A stretch of 7,762 nucleotides of DNA from an uncultured Eubacteriales bacterium (GTDB lineage: Bacteria; Bacillota; Clostridia; Oscillospirales; Oscillospiraceae), in contig UQGJ01000099.1 of assembly GCA_900540545.1 (NCBI GenBank), positions 1-7,762 of the forward strand, written 5' to 3'. The position numbers and the translations under genes were made by a program. The notes beneath the pieces were generated by a model. That model did no database searches and had not been told where the DNA came from. It worked only from the letters and a program-made list of their open reading frames with translations. Shown piece after piece: positions 1-5,903 of this stretch (positions within the stretch are counted from its first letter, which is position 1; each line of letters opens with the position of its first letter).

Positions 1-171
1 CCGTACCTTATTATATTGCAATAGCAGGACAAGTCTGCCTTTCCGCTTCTGCCCCGGCCGTTACGGCCTACTGTACAGCGCATTGATGCCAGTTGCGCTG
101 GCGGAGCGCGCCTGGCTTTGTGATTCCCGGCATGGCGGGTGCGTGAGGGCGGGCGGCCACAAGGGCCGCCC

Positions 172-305
172 CTACGGGGCAAGCTGGTGCGTTGGCGGGC
201 CGGGGTCGTCCCGCCCCACATTTGGGGGACGGGGGATGCGAATTGCCGCACCAGTCTGCGGACTGGTTCGCAATGACAGAGGGGGTGCATAGAAACGCAG
301 AGACT
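172..305 (+). repeat. Extra segment inside repeat copy A, absent from copy B
   Basis: Copy B passes almost directly from its GC-rich hairpin (7522-7540) to the conserved GTGGCGG block through a short unrelated stretch of about 47 bases, whereas copy A has about 134 bases here. The segment includes a small CCCCTACGGGG palindrome and a TCATTGCGA-type palindrome at 236-279. It reads as a secondary insertion, or a retained part that copy B lost. The boundaries are approximate because the flanks have diverged. Confidence 0.55.
236..279 (-). repeat. TCATTGCGA-type palindromic dispersed repeat
   Basis: On the minus strand this reads CTGTCATTGCGAACCAG followed by the complementary half ending GGCAATTCGCATCC. 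The stem pairs ATTGC (242-246) with GCAAT (270-274) and ACCAGTC (250-256) with GACTGGT (261-267) around a TGCG loop. From general knowledge, palindromes built on TCATTGCGA and GCAAT are widespread dispersed repeats in many bacteria; the family assignment is by motif only. It is nested in the extra segment of repeat copy A. Confidence 0.6.
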
Positions 306-478
306 GGTGGCGGCTTGTTTGCACTTAGTAAAACGCAACTACTATCAAGTCTTGCCCGGCTCTTACGCGAGGGGCGATAGCCGGAGTTGTTCTAGAGCCA
401 GACCGATACGGGCTGCAACAGCTGTCACGTCTTGCCTGCTAACGAAAACCGCACCGCCGCCCGGACGTTCTTGGGGGT

Positions 479-566
479 CCAGGGGGCCGACGATAGGGGG
501 ATGAAATCCCCCGTGTCGGCCCCCTGGTTTTCTTTCGGTTCCCTTTCTGAAATCAGAAAGGGAACC
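479..566 (+). terminator. Two-hairpin module at inner end of repeat copy A
   Basis: Stem I pairs 479-491 with 515-527 (13 base pairs). An inner helix pairs GGGGGAT (496-502) with ATCCCCC (506-512) around a GAA loop. It is followed by TTTTCTTTC (528-536), so reading rightward this is a credible intrinsic terminator. Stem II pairs 537-550 with 553-566 (14 base pairs around AA). For the leftward cysteine desulfurase transcript, stem II comes first, 11 bases after the stop codon, but without a U tract. It may therefore protect a 3' end or block entry of rightward transcription rather than act as a classic terminator for the gene. Confidence 0.6.
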
Positions 567-577
567 CGCCGGGGGCA

Positions 578-1735
578 TTATGCCTCCAATAGTTCCCCTA
601 CCGCCCCGTGGACGCGGTCGATGTCCTCGAAGCGGGTGAAGGGGCCCACGGAGAAGCGGACCGTGCCGTGGGGGAAGCTGCCCAGGGTCTGATGGGCCAG
701 GGGGGCGCAGTGGAGGCCGCAGCGGGTCTGGATGCCGAACTCGTGGTCCAGGCGGTAGGCCACCTCGGCGTTGTCCAGGCCGGTGAAGTCCACCGACACC
801 ACCCCCACCTGCTTCCGGGCGTCCTGGGTGCCGAAGACCTTCAGGCCGTCCTCCTCGTACTCGATGAGCCGGGCCAGCAGGTGGCCGGTGAGCCGGCGCT
901 CCAGCTCCCGGCGCTGGGCCGCGTCCTGGCCGCCGCTCCACTTCAGGGCGGCGTGGAGGCCGTAGATGCCGGGGAGGTTCAGGGTCCCGGCCTCGAAGCG
1001 GTCGGGGAGGAAGCCGGGCATCTCCAGGGAGTCGGAGACGCTGCCGGTGCCGCCGGAGATCAGCGGCTCCATGGCCTCCACCAGCCGGTCGGAGAGGATC
1101 AGCCCGCCCACGCCCTGGGGGCCCAGCAGGCCCTTGTGGCCGGGGAAGCACAGGGCGTCGATGTTCATCTCCCCCATGTGGATGGGGACCAGGCCCGCCG
1201 TCTGGGCGGCGTCCACGCAGAAGAAGATACCCTTCTCCCGGCACAGGGCCCCCACCGCCCCGATGGGCATGAGGGTGCCGCACAGGTTGGAGGCGTGGGT
1301 CAGCGCCACCAGCCGGGTGTCCGGCGTCAGATGGGCCTCCAACTGGTCCAGAAGCAGCTCCCCCCGGTCATTGCAGGGCAGGTAGTCCACAATCACCCCC
1401 CGGGCCTCCAGCTGGTTCAGGGGGCGCAGGACGGCGTTATGCTCCATGGTGGAGGTGACCACCCGGTCCCCCGGCCGGAGCAGGCCCTTGAGGACTGTGT
1501 TGAGGGAGTAGGTGCAGCCCGGCGTGAACAGCACGTTCTGGGGGCCGGGTCCGCCAAATAGTTGACATAATGTTTCGCGGACCTCCAGCAGCACCCCGGC
1601 CGCGGTGTAGGCCGTGCCGTAGGCGCCCCGGTTCACGTTGCAGCCCACGTTGGCCACGTAGTCCGCCATGGCCTCCCCCACCCCCGGCGCCTTGGGCCAG
1701 GAGGTGGCGGCGTTGTCAAAATAGAGCCGTCTCAT
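578..1735 (-). CDS. Cysteine desulfurase family protein (class V aminotransferase fold)
   Basis: This is a 385-residue PLP-dependent enzyme, predicted cytosolic, that would take sulfur from L-cysteine as an enzyme persulfide for Fe-S cluster, thiolated tRNA or other sulfur pathways. The N-terminal YFDNAATSWPK signature matches the TIGR01977 type of the NifS/SufS superfamily. Visible active-site residues are H99 (TMEHN, stacks on PLP), D175 and Q178 (VDAAQTAG), the PLP lysine K201 (FPGHKGLLGP) and the likely catalytic cysteine C343 (GLHCAP). Length is normal and nothing key is missing. The ATG is preceded by AAGGAGG at good spacing. It lies 12 bases downstream of the secreted-protein gene, so it is probably cotranscribed. 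No scaffold (IscU/SufU) or tRNA-thiolation partner is in view, so the acceptor is unknown. The stop codon abuts repeat copy A. Confidence 0.93.
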   Translation of the reverse strand: MRRLYFDNAATSWPKAPGVGEAMADYVANVGCNVNRGAYGTAYTAAGVLLEVRETLCQLFGGPGPQNVLFTPGCTYSLNTVLKGLLRPGDRVVTSTMEHNAVLRPLNQLEARGVIVDYLPCNDRGELLLDQLEAHLTPDTRLVALTHASNLCGTLMPIGAVGALCREKGIFFCVDAAQTAGLVPIHMGEMNIDALCFPGHKGLLGPQGVGGLILSDRLVEAMEPLISGGTGSVSDSLEMPGFLPDRFEAGTLNLPGIYGLHAALKWSGGQDAAQRRELERRLTGHLLARLIEYEEDGLKVFGTQDARKQVGVVSVDFTGLDNAEVAYRLDHEFGIQTRCGLHCAPLAHQTLGSFPHGTVRFSVGPFTRFEDIDRVHGAVGELLEA

Positions 1736-1747
1736 GGTGCCGCCTCC

Positions 1748-2962
1748 TTAAAATTCCGTCTCTACCGCCAGGCGGTAGTCATATTGTCCGGTGCGGATGG
1801 CCGTCAGCAGCCGGGTGAGGACCCGCACGGCGCTGGCGCTGTCGTCGATGGTGATGCGGGCCAGGGTCCTGCGGCTCTCCAGGGCGGCCAGGGCGTCGGT
1901 ATAGGCCGCGCCGGAGCTGCGCCCGGCGGGCACGGCGGAGACGTTGCCGCTCCAGCACAGCCAGCCCTGCTCCGCCAGGGCCGACGTCACCGCCTCTCCC
2001 CCGTCGGCCAGGACGATGCGGGTGGCGGTATAGGCGATGTGGGAGAGCAGCTTGTTGCCCCGCGCCAGGTCGGCGGCGGCCCCCTCGGGGGTGGCGGCAT
2101 CGGTCAGCAGGCCCAGCATGTGGCCCTCCCCCACCGCCCGACGCACCAGGTCGTCCTGGGCGGCGAGCTGGTCCGGCGGGAAGAGCAGCAGGGCGCACCG
2201 GCCCTCCGCCTTCAGGGCGTCCAGGATGTCCGCCGTGGCCTCCCCGGTGTCGCAGCGGACGGCCAGGTAGGTCCGCACGTCCCGGCGGCTGTCCGGGTCC
2301 GGGGAGACGGGCGGGGTGACGGCCGGGGGGGGCGTGACCTGGGGGCTGGGGGTGGGGGCGGTGGAGGACTGGGGGTTCAGGCTGTGGTAGTAGGTGTTGA
2401 GCACGTTGAGCAGGGCCGAGGTGGATGCCGAGTTGACGAACTGCTGGTCCGGGAGCTGGGCGCTGGAGTTGCTGATGCGGATCAGGGGGTAGCCGTATTT
2501 GGTGCTGGTCTGATAGAAGGTGAGCTGGTTCTCCTCGGTTTTGAAGTACCGGCACAGGGAATAGCCCGAGAGGTAGATGCGGCCGTTGCGGATGACGGCC
2601 CGGGGGGCCTGGGGGTCGTCGGGGTAGTAGCTGTACGAGATGCCGGTGCTCAGGTCGAAGTTCAGGTTGTAGTCGTTGCTGTAAATGGTGTAGAGGTTGA
2701 CGCCATTGACGGACTTCTGGCCGCCGTTGTAGAGGCCCAGCTTGTAGCCGCCGTTGAGGTTGTGGTCGAAGACGGTATAGGGCACGTAAAAGGTGCCGTT
2801 GATGCGGATGGGCATGGTGTCGGCGGACAGGGGGAGGGGGTTGTCGTTGATGGCGATAAAAATCAGCCCGTCGTCCCAGTCGCCGGCGGCGGCGCCCGCC
2901 TGCACCATCAGGGCGAAGAGGAGGACGGCGGCGCACAGGGCCGCCAGGAACCGTTTTTTCAA
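1748..2962 (-). CDS. Secreted protein: copper amine oxidase N-like domain plus degenerate polysaccharide deacetylase-like domain
   Basis: I choose the TTG at 2960-2962 (404 residues). AAAGGAGG lies ten bases upstream, and the protein then begins MKKRFLAALCAAVLLF, a classic signal peptide probably cut after the AGAAA near residue 26. An upstream in-frame ATG at 3001 would overlap the promoter and bury the signal. Residues about 30-150 resemble the N-terminal copper amine oxidase-like surface domain (INGTFYVPYTVFD, RNGRIYLSGYSLCRYF). A Pro/Ser/Thr linker spans about 195-224. Residues about 229-404 follow the NodB polysaccharide deacetylase pattern (YLAVRCDTGEAT for TFDDGP, then LVRRAVGEGHMLGLLT for RRIAAEGHEIGNHT), but the metal-binding His pair and one Asp are missing. 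Catalysis is therefore unlikely; a cell-wall binding or scaffold role is an inference. Confidence 0.85.
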   Translation of the reverse strand: MKKRFLAALCAAVLLFALMVQAGAAAGDWDDGLIFIAINDNPLPLSADTMPIRINGTFYVPYTVFDHNLNGGYKLGLYNGGQKSVNGVNLYTIYSNDYNLNFDLSTGISYSYYPDDPQAPRAVIRNGRIYLSGYSLCRYFKTEENQLTFYQTSTKYGYPLIRISNSSAQLPDQQFVNSASTSALLNVLNTYYHSLNPQSSTAPTPSPQVTPPPAVTPPVSPDPDSRRDVRTYLAVRCDTGEATADILDALKAEGRCALLLFPPDQLAAQDDLVRRAVGEGHMLGLLTDAATPEGAAADLARGNKLLSHIAYTATRIVLADGGEAVTSALAEQGWLCWSGNVSAVPAGRSSGAAYTDALAALESRRTLARITIDDSASAVRVLTRLLTAIRTGQYDYRLAVETEF

Positions 2963-2991
2963 GGCCGATGCGCCTCCTTTCAGGTGAGACA

Positions 2992-3020
2992 AGTATATCA
3001 TACCCAGTCCATGGGGTAAA
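2992..3020 (-). promoter_or_regulatory. Sigma-A-type promoter for the secreted protein and desulfurase operon
   Basis: On the minus strand a TTTACC -35 box (3015-3020) and a TATACT -10 box (2992-2997) are separated by exactly 17 bases. Transcription would start about 25 bases before the TTG start codon, just ahead of the AAAGGAGG site (2973-2980). The position supports the TTG start chosen for the secreted-protein gene, because the upstream ATG at 3001 lies within the promoter. Confidence 0.6.
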
Positions 3021-3029
3021 GCCCTGGCT

Positions 3030-3069
3030 TATTTGGGGGACGAAGGATGCGGATTTCTCACCGGTTGGG
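3030..3069 (-). repeat. Deletion form of the TCATTGCGA-type repeat at the 3' end of the TetR gene
   Basis: The plus strand reads ATTTGGGGGACG, two variable bases, then GGATGCG, matching the same words at 219-240 in repeat copy A. It then skips most of the palindrome and rejoins at ATGACAG (3069-3075), which matches 273-279. So this is a shortened relative of the repeat nested in copy A. It overlaps the stop codon and last codons of the TetR gene. Confidence 0.5.
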
Positions 3070-3612
3070 CATGACAGGGCATCCGGACTGGGCGCGGCCC
3101 TGATACTCGCTTTTTATGATTTCGACCATGTCCTCCGGGCTCTCCTGACAGCCGTTTTGGAGCCACAATTTGATGATCCTTGTAATTCCACTTTTGAAAA
3201 ACTCCATATGGTACTCAATAAAACGGTTTTGGAAATGCTGCCGGGCCAGGTGGATATCATACGTAATGATTTTATAGTTATTGTCATACCCCAGCTTGAA
3301 ATAGGTCTGATAGAAAATCTGGTTCTCCTGGATGTGGCGGAACAGCTTGAGATAGTCGTTGCTGTTGAAGCCCTGGGCGATCTCCTCTCCGTATAAGTCG
3401 GACAAATTGTGTTCCAGCTTGTCCCGGATGGAGTCCGCCAGTCCGTAAATGTCCGTATAGTTGGCGTAAAACGTGGTGCGGTTCAGGCCCGCCCGCTTGC
3501 AGAGCTCGGATATGGTAATCTCCTCCAGGGCTCTGGTCTGAAGCAGGTCGATGAAGACCCGCTCGATGCGCTCCTTGGACGCTTTCTTCCGCTTATTATT
3601 GGGTGTATTCAT
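3058..3612 (-). CDS. TetR/AcrR family transcriptional regulator
   Basis: This is a 184-residue DNA-binding repressor-type protein. The start is the ATG at 3610-3612, preceded by AAAGGGG five bases upstream; an upstream ATG at 3687 would put the gene start inside the promoter and is unlikely. The N-terminal helix-turn-helix is at about residues 33-53 (ISELCKRAGLNRTTFYANY), the typical TetR recognition helix. The C-terminal half, with EYHMEFFKSGITRIIKLWL and NGCQESPEDMVEII, resembles the TetR_C_8 domain found in DhaS-like and many clostridial regulators. The ligand cannot be predicted. It is divergent from the membrane operon starting at 3742, with an operator-like inverted repeat between, so it probably controls that operon and itself. 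The last six or so residues (PVMPNR) come from a dispersed repeat. Base composition is visibly more AT-rich than the neighbouring genes, which may indicate transfer. Confidence 0.9.
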   Translation of the reverse strand: MNTPNNKRKKASKERIERVFIDLLQTRALEEITISELCKRAGLNRTTFYANYTDIYGLADSIRDKLEHNLSDLYGEEIAQGFNSNDYLKLFRHIQENQIFYQTYFKLGYDNNYKIITYDIHLARQHFQNRFIEYHMEFFKSGITRIIKLWLQNGCQESPEDMVEIIKSEYQGRAQSGCPVMPNR

Positions 3613-3653
3613 AAAAATCCCCTTTATCCCAACACTTGACGGAATATTGCTGA

Positions 3654-3683
3654 TTGTTTTTCCCGCCTCAAAAGAAGTATACT
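3654..3683 (+). promoter_or_regulatory. Rightward promoter of the membrane operon
   Basis: A TTGTTT -35 box (3654-3659), an 18-base spacer and a TATACT -10 box (3678-3683) precede the membrane operon. Transcription would begin near 3690, at the edge of the inverted repeat 3691-3718. The leader would be about 50 bases, with GGAGG at 3728-3732. Confidence 0.6.
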
Positions 3684-3704
3684 CCATTCAGATTAAAACA
3701 ACAA
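3676..3704 (-). promoter_or_regulatory. Leftward promoter of the TetR gene, sharing the -10 box with the divergent promoter
   Basis: On the minus strand a TTGTTG -35 box (3699-3704), a 17-base spacer and a TATACT -10 box (3676-3681) face the TetR gene. The -10 boxes of both directions lie in one palindrome, AGTATACT (3676-3683). The two promoters therefore cannot easily be occupied by polymerase at once. The -35 box lies inside the operator candidate. Confidence 0.6.
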
Positions 3705-3718
3705 CCGTTGCTTTAATC
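3691..3718. promoter_or_regulatory. Inverted-repeat operator candidate for the TetR regulator
   Basis: GATTAAAACAAC (3691-3702) and GTTGCTTTAATC (3707-3718) are reverse complements at 11 of 12 positions around an AACC spacer. The site covers the -35 box of the leftward promoter and the expected start site of the rightward promoter. A bound dimer there could repress both. Position, symmetry and size fit a TetR operator; that this particular regulator binds is an inference. Confidence 0.65.
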
Positions 3719-3741
3719 CAAACTTTTGGAGGTGTTGATTG

Positions 3742-4113
3742 ATGAAAAAAAGCAGTTTTGTCTCCCTGGTGTTGGGGACCGCAAGCGGGATGCTGTTCGC
3801 CCTCGGCATGTGTATGGCGCTCATCCCGGAGTGGGAGGCCTTCCGGCCGGGGCTGGTGTTCGGCGCCGTGGGGCTGGCGCTGGCGCTGGTCACGCTGCTG
3901 GTATGGCGGAACATGGAGCACAAGGCGCCCATTCGGATGTCCGGGAAGGCGATTTTGACCGGGCTCGTCGGTATCGTCGGCGCGCTGGCGCTGGGCGTGG
4001 GGATGTGCTTCAGCATGGTATGGGGCCACATGGTCGCGGGCATCGGAATCGGCCTGGCCGGGATCGTGGTTCTGCTCTGCCTCATCCCACTGACCAGGGG
4101 TATTCAGGCGTGA
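3742..4113 (+). CDS. Small four-helix membrane protein, unknown function
   Basis: I do not recognise a named family. The product is 123 residues with four likely membrane helices at about residues 6-28, 35-55, 67-92 and 95-117, rich in Gly, Ala, Leu and Met. Short charged loops (WRNMEHKAPIRMSGK) lie between helices 2 and 3. The ATG at 3742 has GGAGG nine bases upstream; a TTG three bases earlier is also in frame but the ATG is preferred. It is the first gene of an operon divergent from the TetR gene, and its stop codon overlaps the GTG of the next gene. The context suggests a TetR-controlled membrane function, possibly stress or efflux related, but nothing in the protein itself shows transport. 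Confidence 0.85.
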   Translation: MKKSSFVSLVLGTASGMLFALGMCMALIPEWEAFRPGLVFGAVGLALALVTLLVWRNMEHKAPIRMSGKAILTGLVGIVGALALGVGMCFSMVWGHMVAGIGIGLAGIVVLLCLIPLTRGIQA

Positions 4114-4784
4114 GACCGGGCCGGCGCAGTTCCCCGCCGCTTTTTCAGCAGGAAGTCGGCATAGCGTTGATTTGCAATCAGCGTTCCCGCATGGTTTTGT
4201 CGGCGGCCTTTGCCTTTGTACTCAATCTCTTGTATACATTCTATCACGGCGTACTCGGCATCCTGAATCTGTCGCTGTGGTTTCTCGCCCTGTGCGCTTT
4301 TTATGGGATATTAGCGGCCGTGCGGCTGTCCGCCGTTCTGTGCGCGTACAGGAACCGCGCCGCGCCCTCGGCGGATACCGAGTATTTTGTCATGGCGCTG
4401 TCCGGCATCCTGCTGGCTGTTTTGAGTTTTGTTTTGATGGCGGTGGTCGCCATCAGCCTGTCCCGGAATACCGCCGTCAGGCACCCTGAAATCATGATGA
4501 TCACCATCGCCGCTTATACCTTCTCCAAGCTCACCATCGCCATTGTGCAGTCGGTCCGGCAGCGCAGGGATACCGCTCCATTGCCCGCCGTGATCCGGGG
4601 CATCCGCCGCGCCGAAGTCGCGGCGTCTATTTTAACGCTGCAGCGCTCTATGCTCGTCTCGTTTGGCGCTCCAAGCGGCCAAAGAACCTACTGCATGAAT
4701 CTGCTGACCGGCGCCGCCGTCTGCCTGTTCGTACTGGTATTCGGCGTCTCCATGGCAGTCAGAGGGATAAAGAAAGGAACGTGA
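4110..4784 (+). CDS. Five-helix membrane protein, unknown function
   Basis: The family is not recognised. The frame is open far upstream, but the best start is the GTG at 4110, whose GTGA overlaps the TGA of the preceding gene by four bases; AGGGG lies about ten bases ahead. This gives 224 residues and translational coupling. An internal ATG at 4191, just before the first helix, is an alternative without a clear binding site. Likely helices lie at about residues 29-47, 49-75, 95-117, 127-149 and 199-217. Between the last two is a basic cytosolic-looking segment (QSVRQRRD, IRGIRRAEV) with the polar stretch LTLQRSMLVSFG. The chain ends in a positive RGIKKGT tail. It is the middle gene of the operon, three bases before the small charged protein gene. 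Confidence 0.8.
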   Translation: MRPGRRSSPPLFQQEVGIALICNQRSRMVLSAAFAFVLNLLYTFYHGVLGILNLSLWFLALCAFYGILAAVRLSAVLCAYRNRAAPSADTEYFVMALSGILLAVLSFVLMAVVAISLSRNTAVRHPEIMMITIAAYTFSKLTIAIVQSVRQRRDTAPLPAVIRGIRRAEVAASILTLQRSMLVSFGAPSGQRTYCMNLLTGAAVCLFVLVFGVSMAVRGIKKGT

Positions 4785-4787
4785 ACC

Positions 4788-4997
4788 ATGGCCACATCCA
4801 AGCTCATTCAAGCAAATGAAAAAATCGCAAAGGCCGTCACAGAGGGCTTTGCGAAACTCGAACACGGCGTCGTGGACGGGTATACCAAGGTGGAGGACAA
4901 GTTTGTGGAGGCCTACCTCACCAGGGAGGGGGAATCTGTTTCCGACGCCAAGGAACGGCTGCGGCGGGAACAGGCCCAGCGGGAACAGCGTCCATAA
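4788..4997 (+). CDS. Small charged helical protein (69 residues), unknown function
   Basis: The protein is 69 residues, with no membrane segment and no cysteines. It is probably mostly helical: an amphipathic N-terminal part (LIQANEKIAKAVTEGFAKLE), a central VVDGYTKVEDKFVEAYLTREGE segment, and a very charged C-terminal tail (ERLRREQAQREQR). AAAGGA lies nine bases before the ATG, and the gene starts three bases after the previous stop, so it belongs to the operon. It is followed 13 bases later by a strong terminator. From memory, similar small proteins with the VDGYTKVED-like core accompany TetR and membrane protein genes in clostridia; this was not checked. It may be a soluble partner of the two membrane proteins (inference). 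Confidence 0.82.
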   Translation: MATSKLIQANEKIAKAVTEGFAKLEHGVVDGYTKVEDKFVEAYLTREGESVSDAKERLRREQAQREQRP

Positions 4998-5010
4998 CAG
5001 AGGCACACAC

Positions 5011-5057
5011 GGGGCAGGCGGTGGTTTGGGACATCCAAACGGCCGCCTGCCCCTTTT
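5011..5057 (+). terminator. Rho-independent terminator of the membrane operon
   Basis: GGGGCAGGCGG (5011-5021) pairs perfectly with CCGCCTGCCCC (5043-5053). An inner GTTTGG (5024-5029) pairs with CCAAAC (5035-5040) around a GACAT loop. The stem is followed at once by TTTT. It closes the operon 13 bases after the stop codon of the small charged protein gene. Confidence 0.9.
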
Positions 5058-5102
5058 ATACCGCAAAAGGCTGCGAAATCCCCGCCGGAAGCCCGCCAAG
5101 GA

Positions 5103-5131
5103 TTGCTTTTCAGGGGGTGGCGCGGTATAAT
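5103..5131 (+). promoter_or_regulatory. Promoter candidate upstream of the DUF4342-like gene
   Basis: A perfect TATAAT (5126-5131) sits 17 bases after TTGCTT (5103-5108). It would give a leader of about 155 bases before the ATG at 5293. A second possible -10 box, TATACT at 5245-5250, lies closer to the gene but has only a weak -35 (TTCCCT, 5223-5228). It is followed by a small CTGAG/CTCAG hairpin (5249-5266). Either or both may drive the DUF4342-like and response regulator genes. Nothing else is recognisable in 5058-5292. Confidence 0.5.
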
Positions 5132-5292
5132 AAGGGGGTCAGCGGGCTGGGCAAGGGCTTGCTGATTTTCCGTTTCCCGGTGGCACGGGAGTACATTTAA
5201 TGCGATTTTAAGAAAGCCTAAATTCCCTTTTAGCGCCGGCGGGGTATACTGAGACTACAAACTCAGACCCAGCGCGGAAGGAGCGATTTCCC

Positions 5293-5889
5293 ATGGTAGT
5301 CACCCTGGAGCAGGTGGAGAAACTCAAGGAAAAGACCGACGTCTCCTATGAGGAGGCCAAGGCGGTGCTGGAGCGCCACAACGGGGACCTGCTGGAGGCC
5401 CTCATCGAATTGGAGCGCAGAGGCAAGGCCCAGACCGCCGCCTCCGGCGGCTTTTACACCACCCGCCCCGACGGCGCGCCGGAGGTGGAGCTGGTGCTGA
5501 CGCCGCCCCCCGGCCCCGACCGGGGGAAAAAGAGCAAGGGCGGCCAGAAGCGGCGCTATGTCCGGGGGGTCTGCTACGTGGACGCCGGCGGCCTGGGCGA
5601 CGCCCTCCGGGACCTGGTGCGCAAGAGCATCTGCAATTATCTGGAGGTCTGGCGGAACGGACAGCGGCAGACCACCGTCCCCATCCTGGTCCTCATTTTG
5701 CTGGTGGTCTTTTTCTTCCCCGTCTCCCTGCCCCTGCTGCTGGTGGGGCTGTTTCTGGGCTGCCGGTACCGCTTCGGCGGGCCGGACCTGGACCGGGAGG
5801 ACCTGAACCGGGTGATGGACCGGGTCTCCGACACCGTGGGCGAGGTCCGGGACAACGTGCGCAGCGAATTTCATAAAAGAACCAAGTAA
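5293..5889 (+). CDS. UBA-like, DUF4342-like single-pass membrane protein
   Basis: The product is 198 residues. Residues about 4-45 (TLEQVEKLKEKTDVSYEEAK, then LERHNGDLLEALIELE) form a UBA-like three-helix domain, as in the N-terminus of EF-Ts and in DUF4342 proteins. A basic, disordered linker follows (PPPGPDRGKKSKGGQKRR). Residues 105-128 (LVRKSICNYLEVWRNGQRQ) resemble the DUF4342 segment before the membrane. One long hydrophobic stretch at about 129-157 could be one helix or a tight hairpin. The tail (163-198) is an amphipathic helix (LNRVMDRVSDTVGEVRDNV). No signal peptide is seen. GGAAGGAG lies nine bases before the ATG. The response regulator gene starts 14 bases after its stop codon, so they are cotranscribed. 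The protein may act as a membrane sensor or modulator for that regulator (inference). Confidence 0.85.
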   Translation: MVVTLEQVEKLKEKTDVSYEEAKAVLERHNGDLLEALIELERRGKAQTAASGGFYTTRPDGAPEVELVLTPPPGPDRGKKSKGGQKRRYVRGVCYVDAGGLGDALRDLVRKSICNYLEVWRNGQRQTTVPILVLILLVVFFFPVSLPLLLVGLFLGCRYRFGGPDLDREDLNRVMDRVSDTVGEVRDNVRSEFHKRTK

Positions 5890-5903
5890 AGGCGGAGAGG
5901 CAT

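Larger units (their letters stand above)
28..577 (+). repeat. Long structured dispersed repeat, copy A
   Basis: This gene-free stretch aligns along its length with the reverse complement of 7203-7662. The outer 43 bases (28-70) match 7620-7662 perfectly. Further strongly conserved blocks lie at about 98-111, 148-171, 308-375, 397-416 and 442-577. It contains a palindrome at 56-68, a hairpin at 151-171, and two long hairpins at 479-527 and 537-566. Its inner end (577) directly abuts the stop codon of the cysteine desulfurase gene. It is longer than copy B because of an extra segment at about 172-305. No convincing protein is encoded. It could be a non-autonomous mobile element, a structured RNA gene, or an intergenic repeat acting as a terminator; the sequence does not decide between these. 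Bases 1-27 show nothing I recognise. Confidence 0.85.

Noticed and set aside
307..692. Peptides shared by both repeat copies, such as KRNYYQ and ENRTAART, as a possible conserved protein
   Set aside because: In each copy the two peptides lie in different frames, no start with a ribosome site is seen, and differences between copies follow hairpin pairing rather than codon positions.
1784..3019. Long open frame antisense to the secreted-protein gene (also 608-1561 antisense to the desulfurase)
   Set aside because: Gly/Val/Ala-rich composition, no family motifs and no ribosome binding site; both are expected shadows of GC-rich genes with clear domains on the other strand.
3613..3687. Upstream ATG (3687) as the start of the TetR gene
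   Set aside because: It would add 25 residues without family resemblance and place the start next to the -10 box; the ATG at 3612 has a good ribosome binding site.
3726..4784. One 352-residue protein covering both membrane protein genes
   Set aside because: Its first part is an out-of-frame reading of the 123-residue membrane protein, rich in Gly/Arg. The GTG at 4110 with a four-base overlap is a better start.
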